From contig CACFZB010000003.1 in assembly GCA_902570715.1 (NCBI GenBank), forward strand, positions 1-51,343: 51,343 nt of DNA. Direction: 5' to 3'. The stretch is from an uncultured Pelagibacteraceae bacterium (GTDB lineage Bacteria; Pseudomonadota; Alphaproteobacteria; Pelagibacterales; Pelagibacteraceae). Of this stretch, positions 29,422 to 40,919 are shown one piece after another; position 1 is the first letter of the stretch, and every line of letters starts with the position of its first letter. The notes under the pieces are model-generated. The model was not told the origin of the DNA. It saw only the letters and a list, made by a program, of their open reading frames with translations, and did no database searches. Both the position numbers and the translations under genes were made by a program.

Positions 29422-30430
29422 TTTTCAATTTTTATTTATTATAAATACTAATTCACAAGAAAATAATAGCAAATATTATTCAAATGATAATGGGGTTTTA
29501 TCAATTATGTATCATCGTTTTAATGAAAATAAATATCCATCTACTAATATAAAAATGGATATCTTTATTCAACAAATGAACTTAATTAAAAATCTTGGTT
29601 ATAATTTTTATGACCCAAAATTATTTATAAATGAATATAAAAAACCCAAAGATAAAAAAAAAATTTTAATCACAATCGATGATGGATTTAAATCATTTTA
29701 TAATGAGGCTTGGCCATATTTAAGAGACAATAATATTCCATTTATTCTTTTTGTTTCAACTGAACCAGTGGGAAAACGTGGATATATGACCTGGGATGAA
29801 ATTAGAGAAATAGATAATTCTGATATAGGATTTATTGGACATCATTCTCACACTCACGAATACCTAATAGATATGAGCGAACAAGCATTTGTTAATGATA
29901 TTGAAACAGCATCAGAAATTTTTAAAGAAAAATTAGGTTACGTGCCAAGTATTTTTTCTTATCCTTTTGGAGAATACTCTCTGTATATGAAAAAATATAT
30001 CTCAAAAAATTTTGAGATAGGCTTTGGACAACACTCAGGAATAATTGATATTAATAAAGATAAATATGAACTGCCCAGGTTCCCAATTAATGAAAAATAT
30101 GGAGAATTAAAAAGGTTTAAATCGATAATAAATTATCATCCTTTAGAATATAAAATATTAAAACCTGAAGAAAAAAAAATAGATGATAAGAACAACCCTC
30201 CAACATTAACAGTAGAATTTTTTGATGAACAAAAAAATATTAAAGATATTAATTGTTATTCAAATGATGGTGGTAATTGGAAAAAATCAGAACTCAAGTT
30301 TGAAGAAAGTACTTTAAAAATTGAATTTCAAAAACCTTTTCTACCAAGACGAGGAAGAGTAAATTGTTCTTTAAACGATAATGGTAAATGGCGATGGTTT
30401 GGAACTCAATTTACTGTGAAAAAAAATTAG
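29369..30430 (+). CDS. Secreted polysaccharide deacetylase-family protein
   Basis: Signal peptide MIIKKILSFAASIISLFIFQFLFIINTNSQ; LSIMYHRF, ITIDDGFKSFY, GHHSHTH, FSYPFGEY. Confidence 0.9.
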   Translation: MIIKKILSFAASIISLFIFQFLFIINTNSQENNSKYYSNDNGVLSIMYHRFNENKYPSTNIKMDIFIQQMNLIKNLGYNFYDPKLFINEYKKPKDKKKILITIDDGFKSFYNEAWPYLRDNNIPFILFVSTEPVGKRGYMTWDEIREIDNSDIGFIGHHSHTHEYLIDMSEQAFVNDIETASEIFKEKLGYVPSIFSYPFGEYSLYMKKYISKNFEIGFGQHSGIIDINKDKYELPRFPINEKYGELKRFKSIINYHPLEYKILKPEEKKIDDKNNPPTLTVEFFDEQKNIKDINCYSNDGGNWKKSELKFEESTLKIEFQKPFLPRRGRVNCSLNDNGKWRWFGTQFTVKKN

Positions 30431-31515
30431 ATTAAACTTTCAAGTTCAATGCTGGAAGGTAATAACTTTGCATCATCAAAATCTTGCAACTGATTCTGTT
30501 TAATAATTTTTTGTAATACTTCAACATATTGATTACCTGTTTCTGCATAATTATTTAAAAATTTAGATAAAATAATACTGTCCAAAGGTTTTCCTTGATC
30601 TCTTAATTTTGCTCTCTCTTGTCTAAATTCTTTATAAGTTGAATGAGTATTAATATTTCTTTGATATGCTCTGACTGAAGCTTGTAAAATATTAAATCTC
30701 ATTACTTTATGTCCTTCATTTTTATCAGCATCTTTTGGTTTCAATCCCTCACCTGACCATGTCCATTGACCAAATAATGCATTACCTTCTTGAGCAAACC
30801 TAGAAGTCCCCCAACCAGTTTCCTTAGCTGCTTGAGCTAATGCTAACGAAACAGGTATTTCATCCATTCTTATTTTTAAAACTGATAAATCTTTGGACGG
30901 TATACCGTACTGCTTAAACTTTTTAGCAAGCCATTTTTTTTCTAAATCTGTATTATTACTTTTGTTAATAATGCTAAAAAGCCTTTTTCTATCAATCTTA
31001 ATATTATTATTTTCTTGCAATATTAAAGGTAAAACGATTTGTATAAAAAATTCTTTTCTCTTAGTCGTATTTTCAATCATTTTTATTTCGTTTGGTAACA
31101 ATGTTAAAGCTACAGGTTTTACTAATTTTGTTTTTCTTACATCTTGAAGTTTGTAATTCGTATCTTTAAATAATTGTTCAATAGTAGATGCGTTTAATCT
31201 TACTGTATCAGTTTGTAAGTCATTAAGACTAAAAATGTCTAATAATAAGTCTTGTTCATTCAAAATTTTTTCATCATTATTACTACCCGAACCATTATTC
31301 AAAGTATAAGCCAAAACAGCTTTAGAATTATTTTTGAAAGCTGTATTTTTATTATTTGCAAAATTTATAATTAAGGGCATTGAATAAAAAAAGAAAATTA
31401 CTAATAAAGAGGAAATAAATATTCTGGGAATAGAACCTATCTGTTTTTGATCAAAATATCTTAGAACTTCAACTTTTTTGATAAAATTTTTTTTATACAC
31501 TTTAAATAGCCTCAA
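30427..31515 (-). CDS. Bax-like membrane-anchored glucosaminidase
   Basis: N-terminal TM; SLALAQAAKETGWGTSRFAQEGNALFGQWTWSGEGLKP. Confidence 0.88.
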   Translation of the reverse strand: MRLFKVYKKNFIKKVEVLRYFDQKQIGSIPRIFISSLLVIFFFYSMPLIINFANNKNTAFKNNSKAVLAYTLNNGSGSNNDEKILNEQDLLLDIFSLNDLQTDTVRLNASTIEQLFKDTNYKLQDVRKTKLVKPVALTLLPNEIKMIENTTKRKEFFIQIVLPLILQENNNIKIDRKRLFSIINKSNNTDLEKKWLAKKFKQYGIPSKDLSVLKIRMDEIPVSLALAQAAKETGWGTSRFAQEGNALFGQWTWSGEGLKPKDADKNEGHKVMRFNILQASVRAYQRNINTHSTYKEFRQERAKLRDQGKPLDSIILSKFLNNYAETGNQYVEVLQKIIKQNQLQDFDDAKLLPSSIELESLI

Positions 31516-32041
31516 CTTGTTTTACTTCTGGTATATAATGACATAATAGATTTTGTACACCTTGTTTTAATGTCATAGTTGAACTTGGACAACCAGAGCA
31601 GCTACCTTGTAATTGAACTTTTACTATACCATCTTTAAATTCTTTAAATTTAATATCACCACCATCCTTTGCAACGGCAGGTCTTATTTTTTGATCTAAT
31701 AATTGTACTATTTTTTTTTCAATATCTTTTAAATTTTCTTGACTCTCGTTTAATTTATTTTCAATTACGCACTCTTTTCCTGTTGAATAAAAATCATTTA
31801 TTAGAGAAATAATTATATGTTTAATATCTTCCCATTTAGCTTCATCATACTTGTTAATTGAAATAAAATCTTTTCCTAAAAAAATACCTTCCACACCATT
31901 AACAGACAAAAGATTTCTAACTAATTCATTATTAGTTTCATCCTTTTTTGTTACCTCAAATGATCCATTATTAGAAACAGTCTTACCAGGTAAGAATTTT
32001 AACGAATTTGGATTTGGTGTTGTTTCGGTCTGTACAAACAT
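31502..32041 (-). CDS. NifU-like Fe-S scaffold protein (Nfu N-terminal + NifU C-terminal domains)
   Basis: QTETTPNPNSLKFLPGKTV, DGGDIKFKEFKDGIVKVQLQGSCSGCPSSTMTLKQGVQNLL. Confidence 0.95.
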   Translation of the reverse strand: MFVQTETTPNPNSLKFLPGKTVSNNGSFEVTKKDETNNELVRNLLSVNGVEGIFLGKDFISINKYDEAKWEDIKHIIISLINDFYSTGKECVIENKLNESQENLKDIEKKIVQLLDQKIRPAVAKDGGDIKFKEFKDGIVKVQLQGSCSGCPSSTMTLKQGVQNLLCHYIPEVKQVEAI

Positions 32042-32093
32042 ATTTTATATATAATCAATATTTTTAAAATTGAAACTTGTTAATATTTATTTT

Positions 32094-33095
32094 TTAAAAA
32101 CCTATTATTTTATGAATTTCTTTTACCTTTCTAGAAGCAATAATATGGGCTTTTTGAGATCCATCATCAAGAATTTTATCTAAAAAGTTTTTTTCATCCA
32201 ATAATTTTTTTATTTCTAGAGATATAGGTAAAATTTTCTCAACTAATACTTGTGACAAATTTTCCTTAAAAACTGAAAAATTTTTACCAGAAAATTCATT
32301 TATAACTTTATCAATTTTAAATCCAGTCAAACTTGAATAAATAGCAATTAAATTTTTTGCTTCAGGTCTTTTGTTTAGTTCATCTAAGCTTGATGGCATA
32401 GGTAACGGATCAGTTTTTGCTTTTTTAATTTTGTTGATTATTTGATCTGCGCTATCGGTCAGATTAATTCTGCTCAAATCTGATAATTCTGATTTACTCA
32501 TTTTTTTTGTTCCGTCTTTTAAACTCATAATCCTTGAAAATTCTTTTTGAATTAAAGGTTCGGGTACTTTAAAAAAATCCTCGACTTGAAAATCATTATT
32601 AAACTTTTGAGCAATATCTCTACAAAGTTCCAAATGTTGTTTTTGATCATCGCCAACCGGTACATGGGTTGCATCATATAATAATATATCTGCCGCCATT
32701 AAAACCGGATAAGAATATAAACCAACACTTGCTTTTTCTTTATCTTTACCAGCTTTTTCTTTGAATTGTGTCATTCTGCTTAACCAACCAGTTCTAGCTG
32801 TACAACTTAATATCCAAGCTACTTCTGAGTGAGCAGTTACTTTTGACTGATTAAAGATAATACTTTTTTTTGGATCAATACCACTTGCAACAAATGTTGC
32901 AACTGTTTCACGTATATTTCCTCTTAATTCCTTAGGATTTTGTTTTACTGTAATAGCGTGGAGATCGACCACACAAAATATACAATCATTTTCTTTATCA
33001 TTGTTTAATTGAACAAAATTTTTAATAGCCCCTAAGTAATTGCCTAAATGAAGATTACCAGTTGGCTGAACACCTGAAAAAATTTTTTTTTCCAT
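32094..33095 (-). CDS. trpS: Tryptophanyl-tRNA synthetase
   Basis: [60 protein letters not shown]. Confidence 0.97.
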   Translation of the reverse strand: MEKKIFSGVQPTGNLHLGNYLGAIKNFVQLNNDKENDCIFCVVDLHAITVKQNPKELRGNIRETVATFVASGIDPKKSIIFNQSKVTAHSEVAWILSCTARTGWLSRMTQFKEKAGKDKEKASVGLYSYPVLMAADILLYDATHVPVGDDQKQHLELCRDIAQKFNNDFQVEDFFKVPEPLIQKEFSRIMSLKDGTKKMSKSELSDLSRINLTDSADQIINKIKKAKTDPLPMPSSLDELNKRPEAKNLIAIYSSLTGFKIDKVINEFSGKNFSVFKENLSQVLVEKILPISLEIKKLLDEKNFLDKILDDGSQKAHIIASRKVKEIHKIIGF

Positions 33096-33097
33096 AA

Positions 33098-34627
33098 TTA
33101 GTACTTTAATTTAAGATCTTTGAAATTAAAAGCATTGATAAAAAGTGTTATCAACAAGTAAAGTATCAAACAAAATATTACTGATAAAATCAGATAAAAT
33201 AATTTGAAATCATAAATGTAATTCAATTGATTCTCAAAAAATAAAATTGAATAGCTAAAAGCTATTCCCATTACGATAGATGCGATAATTATCTTAATAA
33301 ATCTAATCCAAAAAATTTGATTAAAATTGAATAATTTTTTTTTTTTTAAAAAAATAAATAATACAATTGAATTAAACCATGATGATATTGAAGTAGCAAT
33401 TGGTATAATTATGAATCCAATCTCTTTAAAATAATAAATACTAATTAATACATTAAGAATTACAGAAATTAGAGAAATTACAAAAGGAGTTTTTGTATCG
33501 TGATTTGCAAAGAAAAAACTTGAAAAAACTTTAATTAGTGCAAAAGCTGGTAAACCAAGAGCAAAAAAATAAAGTGCCTTAGCTGAATTTTTAACAGACT
33601 CCTCAATAAAAGAACCATAACCAAATAAAGCAGAAATTATTTCTTCTGAACCAATTATAAGAGCTACAGTAGCAGGTAAACTTAAAAACATACTTAATTC
33701 CAATGCCTTATTTTGTATTAAGGTGATTTTTTTTTTTTTATTTAATTGAACATATTTTGAAAGTTGTGGTAAGACAACTACTCCAATTGCAATTCCTGCT
33801 ATAGCTAAATTTATTTGATAAATTCTGTCTGCATAATAAAGATATGAAACAGCGCTAGCTTGAAATGACGCAATTATTGTTCCTACAAGAATATTTATTT
33901 GAGTAACTCCTGATGAAAAAATGCTTGGAAGAAGTTTTTTAAAAAAAATTTTTACTGGTTTGGTAATCTTAAAATTAAAATTTATTTTTATTGAATAAAA
34001 CTCTTTTACAAATTTGTACAAAAAAATTAATTGTAATAAACCTGCAATTGAAACACCATAAGATAGATAAAATACAATTTTATCATCTAACATTTTCCCA
34101 AAAAGTAAGACGCCTATTAAAACTATATTTAAAATAATTGGTGCAGCAGAAGATGCTGCAAATCTATTATGGGAATTTAAAATTGCTGAAAAAAAAGAAG
34201 CTAAACAAACAAAAAGTAAAAATGGGAACGTAATTCTAGTTAATATAATTGCAAGTTCTATTTTTTGAAAATCTCCAATAAACCCCGGAGCAATTAAACT
34301 AACAAATGTAGGCATAAAAATTTCTATAACGAGAACCAAAAACAACAGCCCTAAAAATAATAAATTAAATATCTGATCTGCGAAATGTTTGGATTTTATC
34401 TTTCCTTTTGTTAGTTCTGATGTATAGCTAGGAACAAATGCTGCATTAAAAGTTCCTTCCGCAAACAATCTTCTGAAAGTATTTGGAATTCTAAAAGCTA
34501 CAAAAAAAGCATCTGCAATAAAACTTGTGCCAAGAAATACTGCAATAAGAATATCCCTAAAATAACCAAGTATTCTGCTGATTATTGTATAAAATCCAAA
34601 AGTCCCTGTTGACTTAATTAAATTCAT
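33098..34627 (-). CDS. murJ: Lipid II flippase
   Basis: [61 protein letters not shown]. Confidence 0.96.
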   Translation of the reverse strand: MNLIKSTGTFGFYTIISRILGYFRDILIAVFLGTSFIADAFFVAFRIPNTFRRLFAEGTFNAAFVPSYTSELTKGKIKSKHFADQIFNLLFLGLLFLVLVIEIFMPTFVSLIAPGFIGDFQKIELAIILTRITFPFLLFVCLASFFSAILNSHNRFAASSAAPIILNIVLIGVLLFGKMLDDKIVFYLSYGVSIAGLLQLIFLYKFVKEFYSIKINFNFKITKPVKIFFKKLLPSIFSSGVTQINILVGTIIASFQASAVSYLYYADRIYQINLAIAGIAIGVVVLPQLSKYVQLNKKKKITLIQNKALELSMFLSLPATVALIIGSEEIISALFGYGSFIEESVKNSAKALYFFALGLPAFALIKVFSSFFFANHDTKTPFVISLISVILNVLISIYYFKEIGFIIIPIATSISSWFNSIVLFIFLKKKKLFNFNQIFWIRFIKIIIASIVMGIAFSYSILFFENQLNYIYDFKLFYLILSVIFCLILYLLITLFINAFNFKDLKLKY

Positions 34628-34677
34628 AAATCATATTAGTCTTAATTTTACCCCATTTGTACACCTAATTAACATAA

Positions 34678-36960
34678 ATGAAAAAAACAAAAGTTGATCA
34701 TTATACTGATAAAGAAGCGTTAGAATTTCATAGTCATAAAAAACCTGGCAAGATTGAAATTTCTTCTTCAAAAAACATGACAACAAAAAGAGATCTGGCT
34801 TTAGCTTACTCTCCTGGTGTTGCAGCTCCTGTTAGAGCAATTAGCGAAAATCCAGAAGCTGCTTTTGATTATACCAGTAAAGGAAATCTAGTTGCTGTTA
34901 TAAGTAATGGTTCAGCAATTTTAGGTATGGGAAACCTAGGTGCTTTAGCATCTAAACCAGTGATGGAAGGAAAAGCAGTTTTATTTAAAAGATTTGCAGA
35001 CATTGACTCTATTGATTTAGAAATAGACTCGGCTGATCCTGAGGAAATAATTAAAAGTATTAAAAATTTTGCACCAAGTTTTGGTGGTATAAATCTTGAG
35101 GATATTGCTGCCCCTGATTGTTTTATAATAGAAGAAAAGCTAAAAGAAATTTTGGATATTCCTGTATTCCACGATGATCAACATGGTACAGCCATTATTA
35201 CTACTGCAGCACTAATAAATGCACTCGATATAAGTAAAAAAAAAATTAGTGAAGTTAAAATAGTTGTTAACGGTGCAGGTGCTTCTGCAATGGCATGTAC
35301 AAACTTATTCAAAAAAAGCGGTGTTCCTCAAAAAAATATCACTATGGTTGATAGAAAAGGTGTCATATTTAGAGGAAGAGAAAGTTTAAACCAATGGAAA
35401 TCTAGTCATGCAATAGATACTAAAGACAGAACTTTGGATGATGCTATTAAGAATGCAGATGTATTTTTAGGTTTATCAGCTAAGGGTGCGTTAACAAAAA
35501 GTATGGTTAAAAAGATGGCCAAAAATCCAATTATTTTTGCATGTGCAAATCCAGACCCAGAAATTACACCTGAGGAAATTGAAGAAGTGAGAGATGATGC
35601 AATTATAGCAACTGGAAGATCAGACTACCCAAACCAGGTTAATAATTTGATAGGTTTCCCTTATATTTTTAGAGGTGCATTGGATGTAAGGTCAAAAACA
35701 ATAAATGAGGAGATGAAAGTTGCTGCAGCAAATGCAATAGCAAATTTAGCAAAAGAAGATGTACCTGATGAAGTTGTTGCTGCGATGGGTGGAGAAAGAC
35801 CCCATTATGGCAAAGAATATATTATTCCATCAACATTTGATCCAAGATTAATCAGTGTAATCCCAGCAGCTGTTGCAAAAGCAGCGATAGATACTGGTGT
35901 AGCAAGAATTAAAATTGATAATTTTGAAGTCTATAAAGATCAATTGAAACAAAGATTGGATCCGACTGTTACAATTATGCAAGGAGTTAATAATTATATA
36001 AAGAAAAAACCAAAGAAAGTTGTTTTTGCAGATGGTGAAGATGAAAATATGCTCAAAGCAGCTATAGCTTTTAAAAACTCAAAATTAGGAGTGCCAATTT
36101 TAATAGGTAAAGAAGAGTTAATTAAAAATCAAATTAAGAAAATTGGTTATAATGAAAATTTTGACATCGAGATTGTTAATTCAAAAGATACAGCTAAGAG
36201 AGAAAAATATGTCAAATATCTATTTAAAAAACTTCAAAGAGAAAGAGGTATGTTAGAATGGGATTGTGACCGACTTATAAGAAATGATAGGGTAATTTGG
36301 GCATCATGTATGGTCGCATGCCAAGATGCAGATGCAATGGTAACAGGAAATACAAGGAGATATTCTTCATCACTTGAAAAGATAATTCAGGTTGTTGATC
36401 CAAGACCAGGTGAAATTATGTTTGGTTTAAATCTTGTTGTTAACAGAGGAAAAACGATATTCATTTGTGATACCTCAGTAATAGAATATCCGGATGCAAA
36501 TCAATTAGCTGAAATGGCAAAATCAGCAGCAAGAGTTGTAAGGCTTTTTGGATTTGATCCAAAGGTTGCTTTTTTATCTCATTCAACTTTTGGAGAACCT
36601 GCTACTGATAGAACAAAAAGATTGAGTGATGCAGTAGAAATATTAAAAAAAGATAACGTTGATTTCAAATTTGATGGTGAAATGCAGCCAGATGTTGCAT
36701 TGGAAGAAATGTATAAAGAACTTTATCCATTTTCTGAAATTGTTGGAAACTCAAATGTGCTTATTATGCCTAGCCAACATAGTGCTGCAATTTCTTACAA
36801 AATGATAAAATCTATGAGTAGAGCAAAAGTAATTGGACCATTACTAATTGGTTTAGGTTTACCAATAGAAATAGCGCCTCTAAGATCTTCAACATCCGAA
36901 ATAATAAATTTAGCATCAATAGCAGCTTATTCTGCGGATGTTATAGATTATAAAATATAA
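34678..36960 (+). CDS. maeB: NADP-dependent malic enzyme with C-terminal phosphotransacetylase-like domain
   Basis: LAYSPGVAAPVRAI, FHDDQHGTAIITTAALINAL, C-terminal PTA-like region; 760 aa. Confidence 0.95.
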   Translation: MKKTKVDHYTDKEALEFHSHKKPGKIEISSSKNMTTKRDLALAYSPGVAAPVRAISENPEAAFDYTSKGNLVAVISNGSAILGMGNLGALASKPVMEGKAVLFKRFADIDSIDLEIDSADPEEIIKSIKNFAPSFGGINLEDIAAPDCFIIEEKLKEILDIPVFHDDQHGTAIITTAALINALDISKKKISEVKIVVNGAGASAMACTNLFKKSGVPQKNITMVDRKGVIFRGRESLNQWKSSHAIDTKDRTLDDAIKNADVFLGLSAKGALTKSMVKKMAKNPIIFACANPDPEITPEEIEEVRDDAIIATGRSDYPNQVNNLIGFPYIFRGALDVRSKTINEEMKVAAANAIANLAKEDVPDEVVAAMGGERPHYGKEYIIPSTFDPRLISVIPAAVAKAAIDTGVARIKIDNFEVYKDQLKQRLDPTVTIMQGVNNYIKKKPKKVVFADGEDENMLKAAIAFKNSKLGVPILIGKEELIKNQIKKIGYNENFDIEIVNSKDTAKREKYVKYLFKKLQRERGMLEWDCDRLIRNDRVIWASCMVACQDADAMVTGNTRRYSSSLEKIIQVVDPRPGEIMFGLNLVVNRGKTIFICDTSVIEYPDANQLAEMAKSAARVVRLFGFDPKVAFLSHSTFGEPATDRTKRLSDAVEILKKDNVDFKFDGEMQPDVALEEMYKELYPFSEIVGNSNVLIMPSQHSAAISYKMIKSMSRAKVIGPLLIGLGLPIEIAPLRSSTSEIINLASIAAYSADVIDYKI

Positions 36961-36961
36961 G

Positions 36962-37555
36962 TTAGTTTTTTTGAATTCTTAAATTGTCTACCAGTAAAAT
37001 ACTTGCAATAACGTCATCTACATCTAAAATTTCTTTTGCTTCCTTTATTACAGTTTCTTTTTCCTCAGAAGTAATAGCTATTCCATAAATATAAATTTTT
37101 TTTTTATAAGTATCTATTTGATAATTTGTTGCTTTTATATTCTTATTAAGAATTAAGGCCGTTCTAAGTTGGGAAGTAATTAATAAATCTTTGGCAGATT
37201 GTTTAAAATTAAATTCTTCTTTAATTTTAATATCATTTTTTACAGACCTAACACCTTTTACTTCCCATGCTAATTTTGTTAACTTTAGTTTTTTTTCAGG
37301 ATCATCAACTTTTCCAGTAATGAATATTCTTCCATCAATAACTTTTGTTTTTACTGATAAAAAATAATTCCTATCTTCCAATAAAATTTTAGCACTTAAA
37401 TTTTTCTGCATTATAGAGTCATCTATTTGAGTACCTAAAGATCTTGGATCTGTTGCCACACTTACACCTGTTCCAAAAATTCCGGTAGTTGATACACCAA
37501 CACATCCAGTTAAAATTAGCCCAATCAAAAATATTTTCAATAAATTAATTTTCAT
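36962..37555 (-). CDS. BON-domain lipoprotein (OsmY/DolP-like)
   Basis: Lipobox LTGC; two BON repeats (VIDGRIFITGKVDDPEKKLKLTKLAWEVKGVRSVKNDI; KKKIYIYGIAITSEEKETVIKEAKEILDVDDV). Confidence 0.88.
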   Translation of the reverse strand: MKINLLKIFLIGLILTGCVGVSTTGIFGTGVSVATDPRSLGTQIDDSIMQKNLSAKILLEDRNYFLSVKTKVIDGRIFITGKVDDPEKKLKLTKLAWEVKGVRSVKNDIKIKEEFNFKQSAKDLLITSQLRTALILNKNIKATNYQIDTYKKKIYIYGIAITSEEKETVIKEAKEILDVDDVIASILLVDNLRIQKN

Positions 37556-38411
37556 TTTTTAATTTTAAACAATAATCATAAATCTTTTTTTTTGATATTT
37601 TATTATCTTTATTTATAATTTTTGTTATTTCTTTTAAACTGAATTTATTAATCATTTTCTTAATATCTCTTTTATCTGATTCACTTAATTCTAGTGAAAC
37701 TTTTTTTGTAAATTTTTGAGAAATAACAAGTGTTAATTCTCCTTTTAAATTTTTTTTGAAAAGTTCCAATTTATCAATATCTAGTCTTATAAATTCCTCA
37801 TATAACTTAGATATCTCTCTACATATTACAATCTTTCTGTCAAAAAAATGTTCTTTTAATAAAGGAACAATCTTATTCATTTTTTTTGCAGAAATAAAAA
37901 AAATTAAAGAGCTATTAATTTTTGATGTAACTTCTAAAATTTTTTTAATTTCACCTTTTTTTTCAGGAAAAAAACCATAGAAAAAAAATTTTTCTGAAAA
38001 ACCACTTATTGATAATGCAGAAGAAACTGCGGATGCCCCTGGGACAGGGACAACTTTTATATTATTTTTAATACACTCATTTACTAATATTGCTCCTGGA
38101 TCTGAAATACATGGAGTACCAGCGTCTGAAATTAATGATATTATTGAACTATCATTAAATAATTCAATAATTTTTGACACATTTTTTTTTTCATTGAATT
38201 TATGATTTGATATTAATTTTCCATTAATTTCATATTTTTTTAATAGATTTTGTGAAATTCTTGTATCTTCACATAGAATATAATCAGATTTTTTAAGAAT
38301 TTCGATTGCTCGTAAAGTAATGTCTTTCAAATTACCTATTGGAGTTGATACTAAATATAAGCCCTTTTTTGTCTCTTTATCGTCTAATTTAGATTTTACA
38401 TTCATAAGCAC
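37545..38411 (-). CDS. rsmI: 16S rRNA (cytidine-1402-2'-O)-methyltransferase
   Basis: GLYLVSTPIGNLKDITLRAIEILKKSDYILCEDTR, LISDAGTPCISDPG, PVPGASA. Confidence 0.96.
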   Translation of the reverse strand: MLMNVKSKLDDKETKKGLYLVSTPIGNLKDITLRAIEILKKSDYILCEDTRISQNLLKKYEINGKLISNHKFNEKKNVSKIIELFNDSSIISLISDAGTPCISDPGAILVNECIKNNIKVVPVPGASAVSSALSISGFSEKFFFYGFFPEKKGEIKKILEVTSKINSSLIFFISAKKMNKIVPLLKEHFFDRKIVICREISKLYEEFIRLDIDKLELFKKNLKGELTLVISQKFTKKVSLELSESDKRDIKKMINKFSLKEITKIINKDNKISKKKIYDYCLKLKNEN

Positions 38412-38436
38412 AATTAAGATAATATAGTATCACTAA

Positions 38437-39594
38437 ATGTTAAAAATTTTAAAAATATTTATAATAGCTATTTTAATTATCTTTAAACATTCTCTAGGAT
38501 TTGCCGAAGATACAAAATTAAAAATAGGTCTACTAGTTCCCATGACTGGGGAAAATAATAAACTTGGAAATTTGTTAATTAAATCTACAAGATTAGCTTT
38601 GAATGACATTGGTACAGATAAGATAGAAATTTATCCTAGAGATACTGGAAACGATCCAAATAAAACACTTCAATCTGCAAAAGAATTAAAGAATATAGGA
38701 ACAAAAATAATAATTGGACCAATCTTTTATAAAAATATTGAATATTTGAGTGAGGTAACTGACATAACTTTTTTATCTTTTACAAACAAAACAGAAAGTC
38801 TTCCTAAGAACGTCATAAGCAGTGGGGTCAACTCTTTTTCACAACTAAATTCAATTAAAAAATTTATTGAGAGTAATGAATTAAAAAAAACTATTTTTTT
38901 AACACCTGACCTTGAATATAAATCAGAGATAAAAAAAGCAATTAAACAGTCTCAAATAAAAATTAAAAAACATTATATTTATAATACCGAGCCAACGAAG
39001 CTCACAAAGCAAGTAGAAAAAATTACAAACTATAAAATTAGAAAACAAAATCTTGCTGATGAAATAAAAAGAGTTGAAAATTTGGATCTTGATGATGAAG
39101 TAAAAAAAAGAAGAATAGAAAAATTAGAAAAAAGATACACTATTGGAAAAGTTGGATTCGACTCTGTAATAATTTCTGATTTTGATGAAAGTCTTAAAAG
39201 TGTTATAACCTCGCTATTATATACAGATGTATCACCTAAGGATAAATATTTTATTACATTTAACCAATGGTTTGACAAGAGTCTAATTAACGAAACCGCT
39301 ACACAGCCTATATATTTTCCCTCAATAAATAAAAATAATTTAGAAAAATTCATTAAAAAATTTTCTAGTATTTACGGTGAGACTCCAAATCATTTATGTC
39401 TTCTTAGCTATGATTTAGTTGGGTTAATATATTACTTATCTCTAAATACAGATTTTTCTAAATCAAATGAATTATTTAAAAAAAAAAATTCATTTAAGGG
39501 CAAAATTGGAGTTTTTGACATAGAAAATAACAAAATAAACCACAGGTTAAATTTTTATCAAATCAGTGGAGGAAAACTCAAAGAAATTTTTTAA
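38437..39594 (+). CDS. Penicillin-binding protein activator / periplasmic ligand-binding-fold protein (LpoA-like)
   Basis: Signal peptide, KIGLLVPMTGENNKLGN...LALND; divergent from rsmI. Confidence 0.75.
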   Translation: MLKILKIFIIAILIIFKHSLGFAEDTKLKIGLLVPMTGENNKLGNLLIKSTRLALNDIGTDKIEIYPRDTGNDPNKTLQSAKELKNIGTKIIIGPIFYKNIEYLSEVTDITFLSFTNKTESLPKNVISSGVNSFSQLNSIKKFIESNELKKTIFLTPDLEYKSEIKKAIKQSQIKIKKHYIYNTEPTKLTKQVEKITNYKIRKQNLADEIKRVENLDLDDEVKKRRIEKLEKRYTIGKVGFDSVIISDFDESLKSVITSLLYTDVSPKDKYFITFNQWFDKSLINETATQPIYFPSINKNNLEKFIKKFSSIYGETPNHLCLLSYDLVGLIYYLSLNTDFSKSNELFKKKNSFKGKIGVFDIENNKINHRLNFYQISGGKLKEIF

Positions 39595-40174
39595 TTTTCT
39601 TAAATGCTTTAAATCGGTGATCTAGCTTATATTTTAATGATGGTTTCATCTCCCCAAAAGTTTTATTTTTGTGAATTGGAATAAAAATTGGATCATAACC
39701 AAAACCATTCTTGCCTCTAGACTCAGAAGCAATTTTACCTTCAACTTTACCAATTACACACGCAATTTTTTTATTTAAATTATAAATTGATAAAGCACAA
39801 ACAAATCTAGCTTTAATTTTTTTCTTTTTCCAATTTTTATCTTTATTTTCTAATTCTTTAAAAACTCTATTGATAGCTTTTTTAAAATTTCCATCCTTTC
39901 CTGCCCATCGTGCAGAAAAAATACCTGGTTTTTTATTTAAGAGATCAATTTCTAAACCAGAGTCATCAGCTATACAAACTAGATTGGTTTTTTTTGAAAA
40001 ATATTTAGATTTTATTAAAGAATTTTGTTCAAAAGTCTTACCTGTTTCCTTTGGACTTTTAAGATCAAAATCGATTGGCGATTTAATTTTAATATTTCTT
40101 GGTAGCAAATCTCTTATTTCCCTTAATTTTCCCTTGTTATTAGAACCTATAATTATTTTTTTAATTTTTTTCAT
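39578..40174 (-). CDS. rdgB: XTP/dITP pyrophosphatase
   Basis: IGSNNKGKLREI, ADDSGLEIDLLNKKPGIFSARWAG, ESRGKNGFGYDPIF. Confidence 0.95.
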   Translation of the reverse strand: MKKIKKIIIGSNNKGKLREIRDLLPRNIKIKSPIDFDLKSPKETGKTFEQNSLIKSKYFSKKTNLVCIADDSGLEIDLLNKKPGIFSARWAGKDGNFKKAINRVFKELENKDKNWKKKKIKARFVCALSIYNLNKKIACVIGKVEGKIASESRGKNGFGYDPIFIPIHKNKTFGEMKPSLKYKLDHRFKAFKKIKKFL

Positions 40175-40216
40175 TTGGGTCTAGAATTTTATGATTTCCA
40201 TACCATATATGACTTA

Positions 40217-40858
40217 ATGGTTGAAGAAGAAAAATTTACTGAAAAAAAAGAGGCATCAGAAAATCAAGAAGCTGGTGAAAACGAAAATTCAAAAAATGCT
40301 GAAACTAAAGCAAGTGATCAGACTGAGGAAAAACTATCAGAAGATAAATCACCAGAAGAAAAGCTCATAGCGCTTGAAGATAAATTAGCTAGAACCTTTG
40401 CTGAAATGGAAAATCAAAGAAGAAGATTTGAAAAAGAAAAAGATGACGCCTTTGAATATGGTGGCTATACTTTTGCTAAAGAAGCTCTAAATTTGATTGA
40501 TAATCTTGAAAGATCAAAAAATATTTTAGAAAACGATGAAAATTTGAAAAATACTGATGCTTTAAAAAAAGCTTTAGAACATTTTGATATTATCTATAAA
40601 GACCTTGTCTCAATTTTTAAGAAAAATAATATTAAACCAATAGAGAGTATTAATAAAAAGCTTGATCCGAATTTTCATCAAGCAATGATGGAAATAGAGG
40701 ACGATACCAAAGAGCCTGGAACCATAATTCAAGAAATTCAAAAAGGATTTACCATAAAAGATAGATTGTTGAGACCTTCATTGGTAGGTGTAGCAAAAAA
40801 GACGGATAAAAAAGATGCTAAAAATCAAGAAAATAAAGAAAACTTAGACAACAAATAA
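40217..40858 (+). CDS. grpE: Nucleotide exchange factor GrpE
   Basis: AEMENQRRRFEKEKDDAFEYG, NFHQAMMEIEDD...QKGFTIKDRLLRPSLVGVAKK; ATG at 40217 chosen over track start 40175. Confidence 0.95.
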   Translation: MVEEEKFTEKKEASENQEAGENENSKNAETKASDQTEEKLSEDKSPEEKLIALEDKLARTFAEMENQRRRFEKEKDDAFEYGGYTFAKEALNLIDNLERSKNILENDENLKNTDALKKALEHFDIIYKDLVSIFKKNNIKPIESINKKLDPNFHQAMMEIEDDTKEPGTIIQEIQKGFTIKDRLLRPSLVGVAKKTDKKDAKNQENKENLDNK

Positions 40859-40919
40859 TGAGATCAACAACTTGTAGATTAATAAATAACACTTATATGA
40901 ACGGAGTAAGAATTTAATT

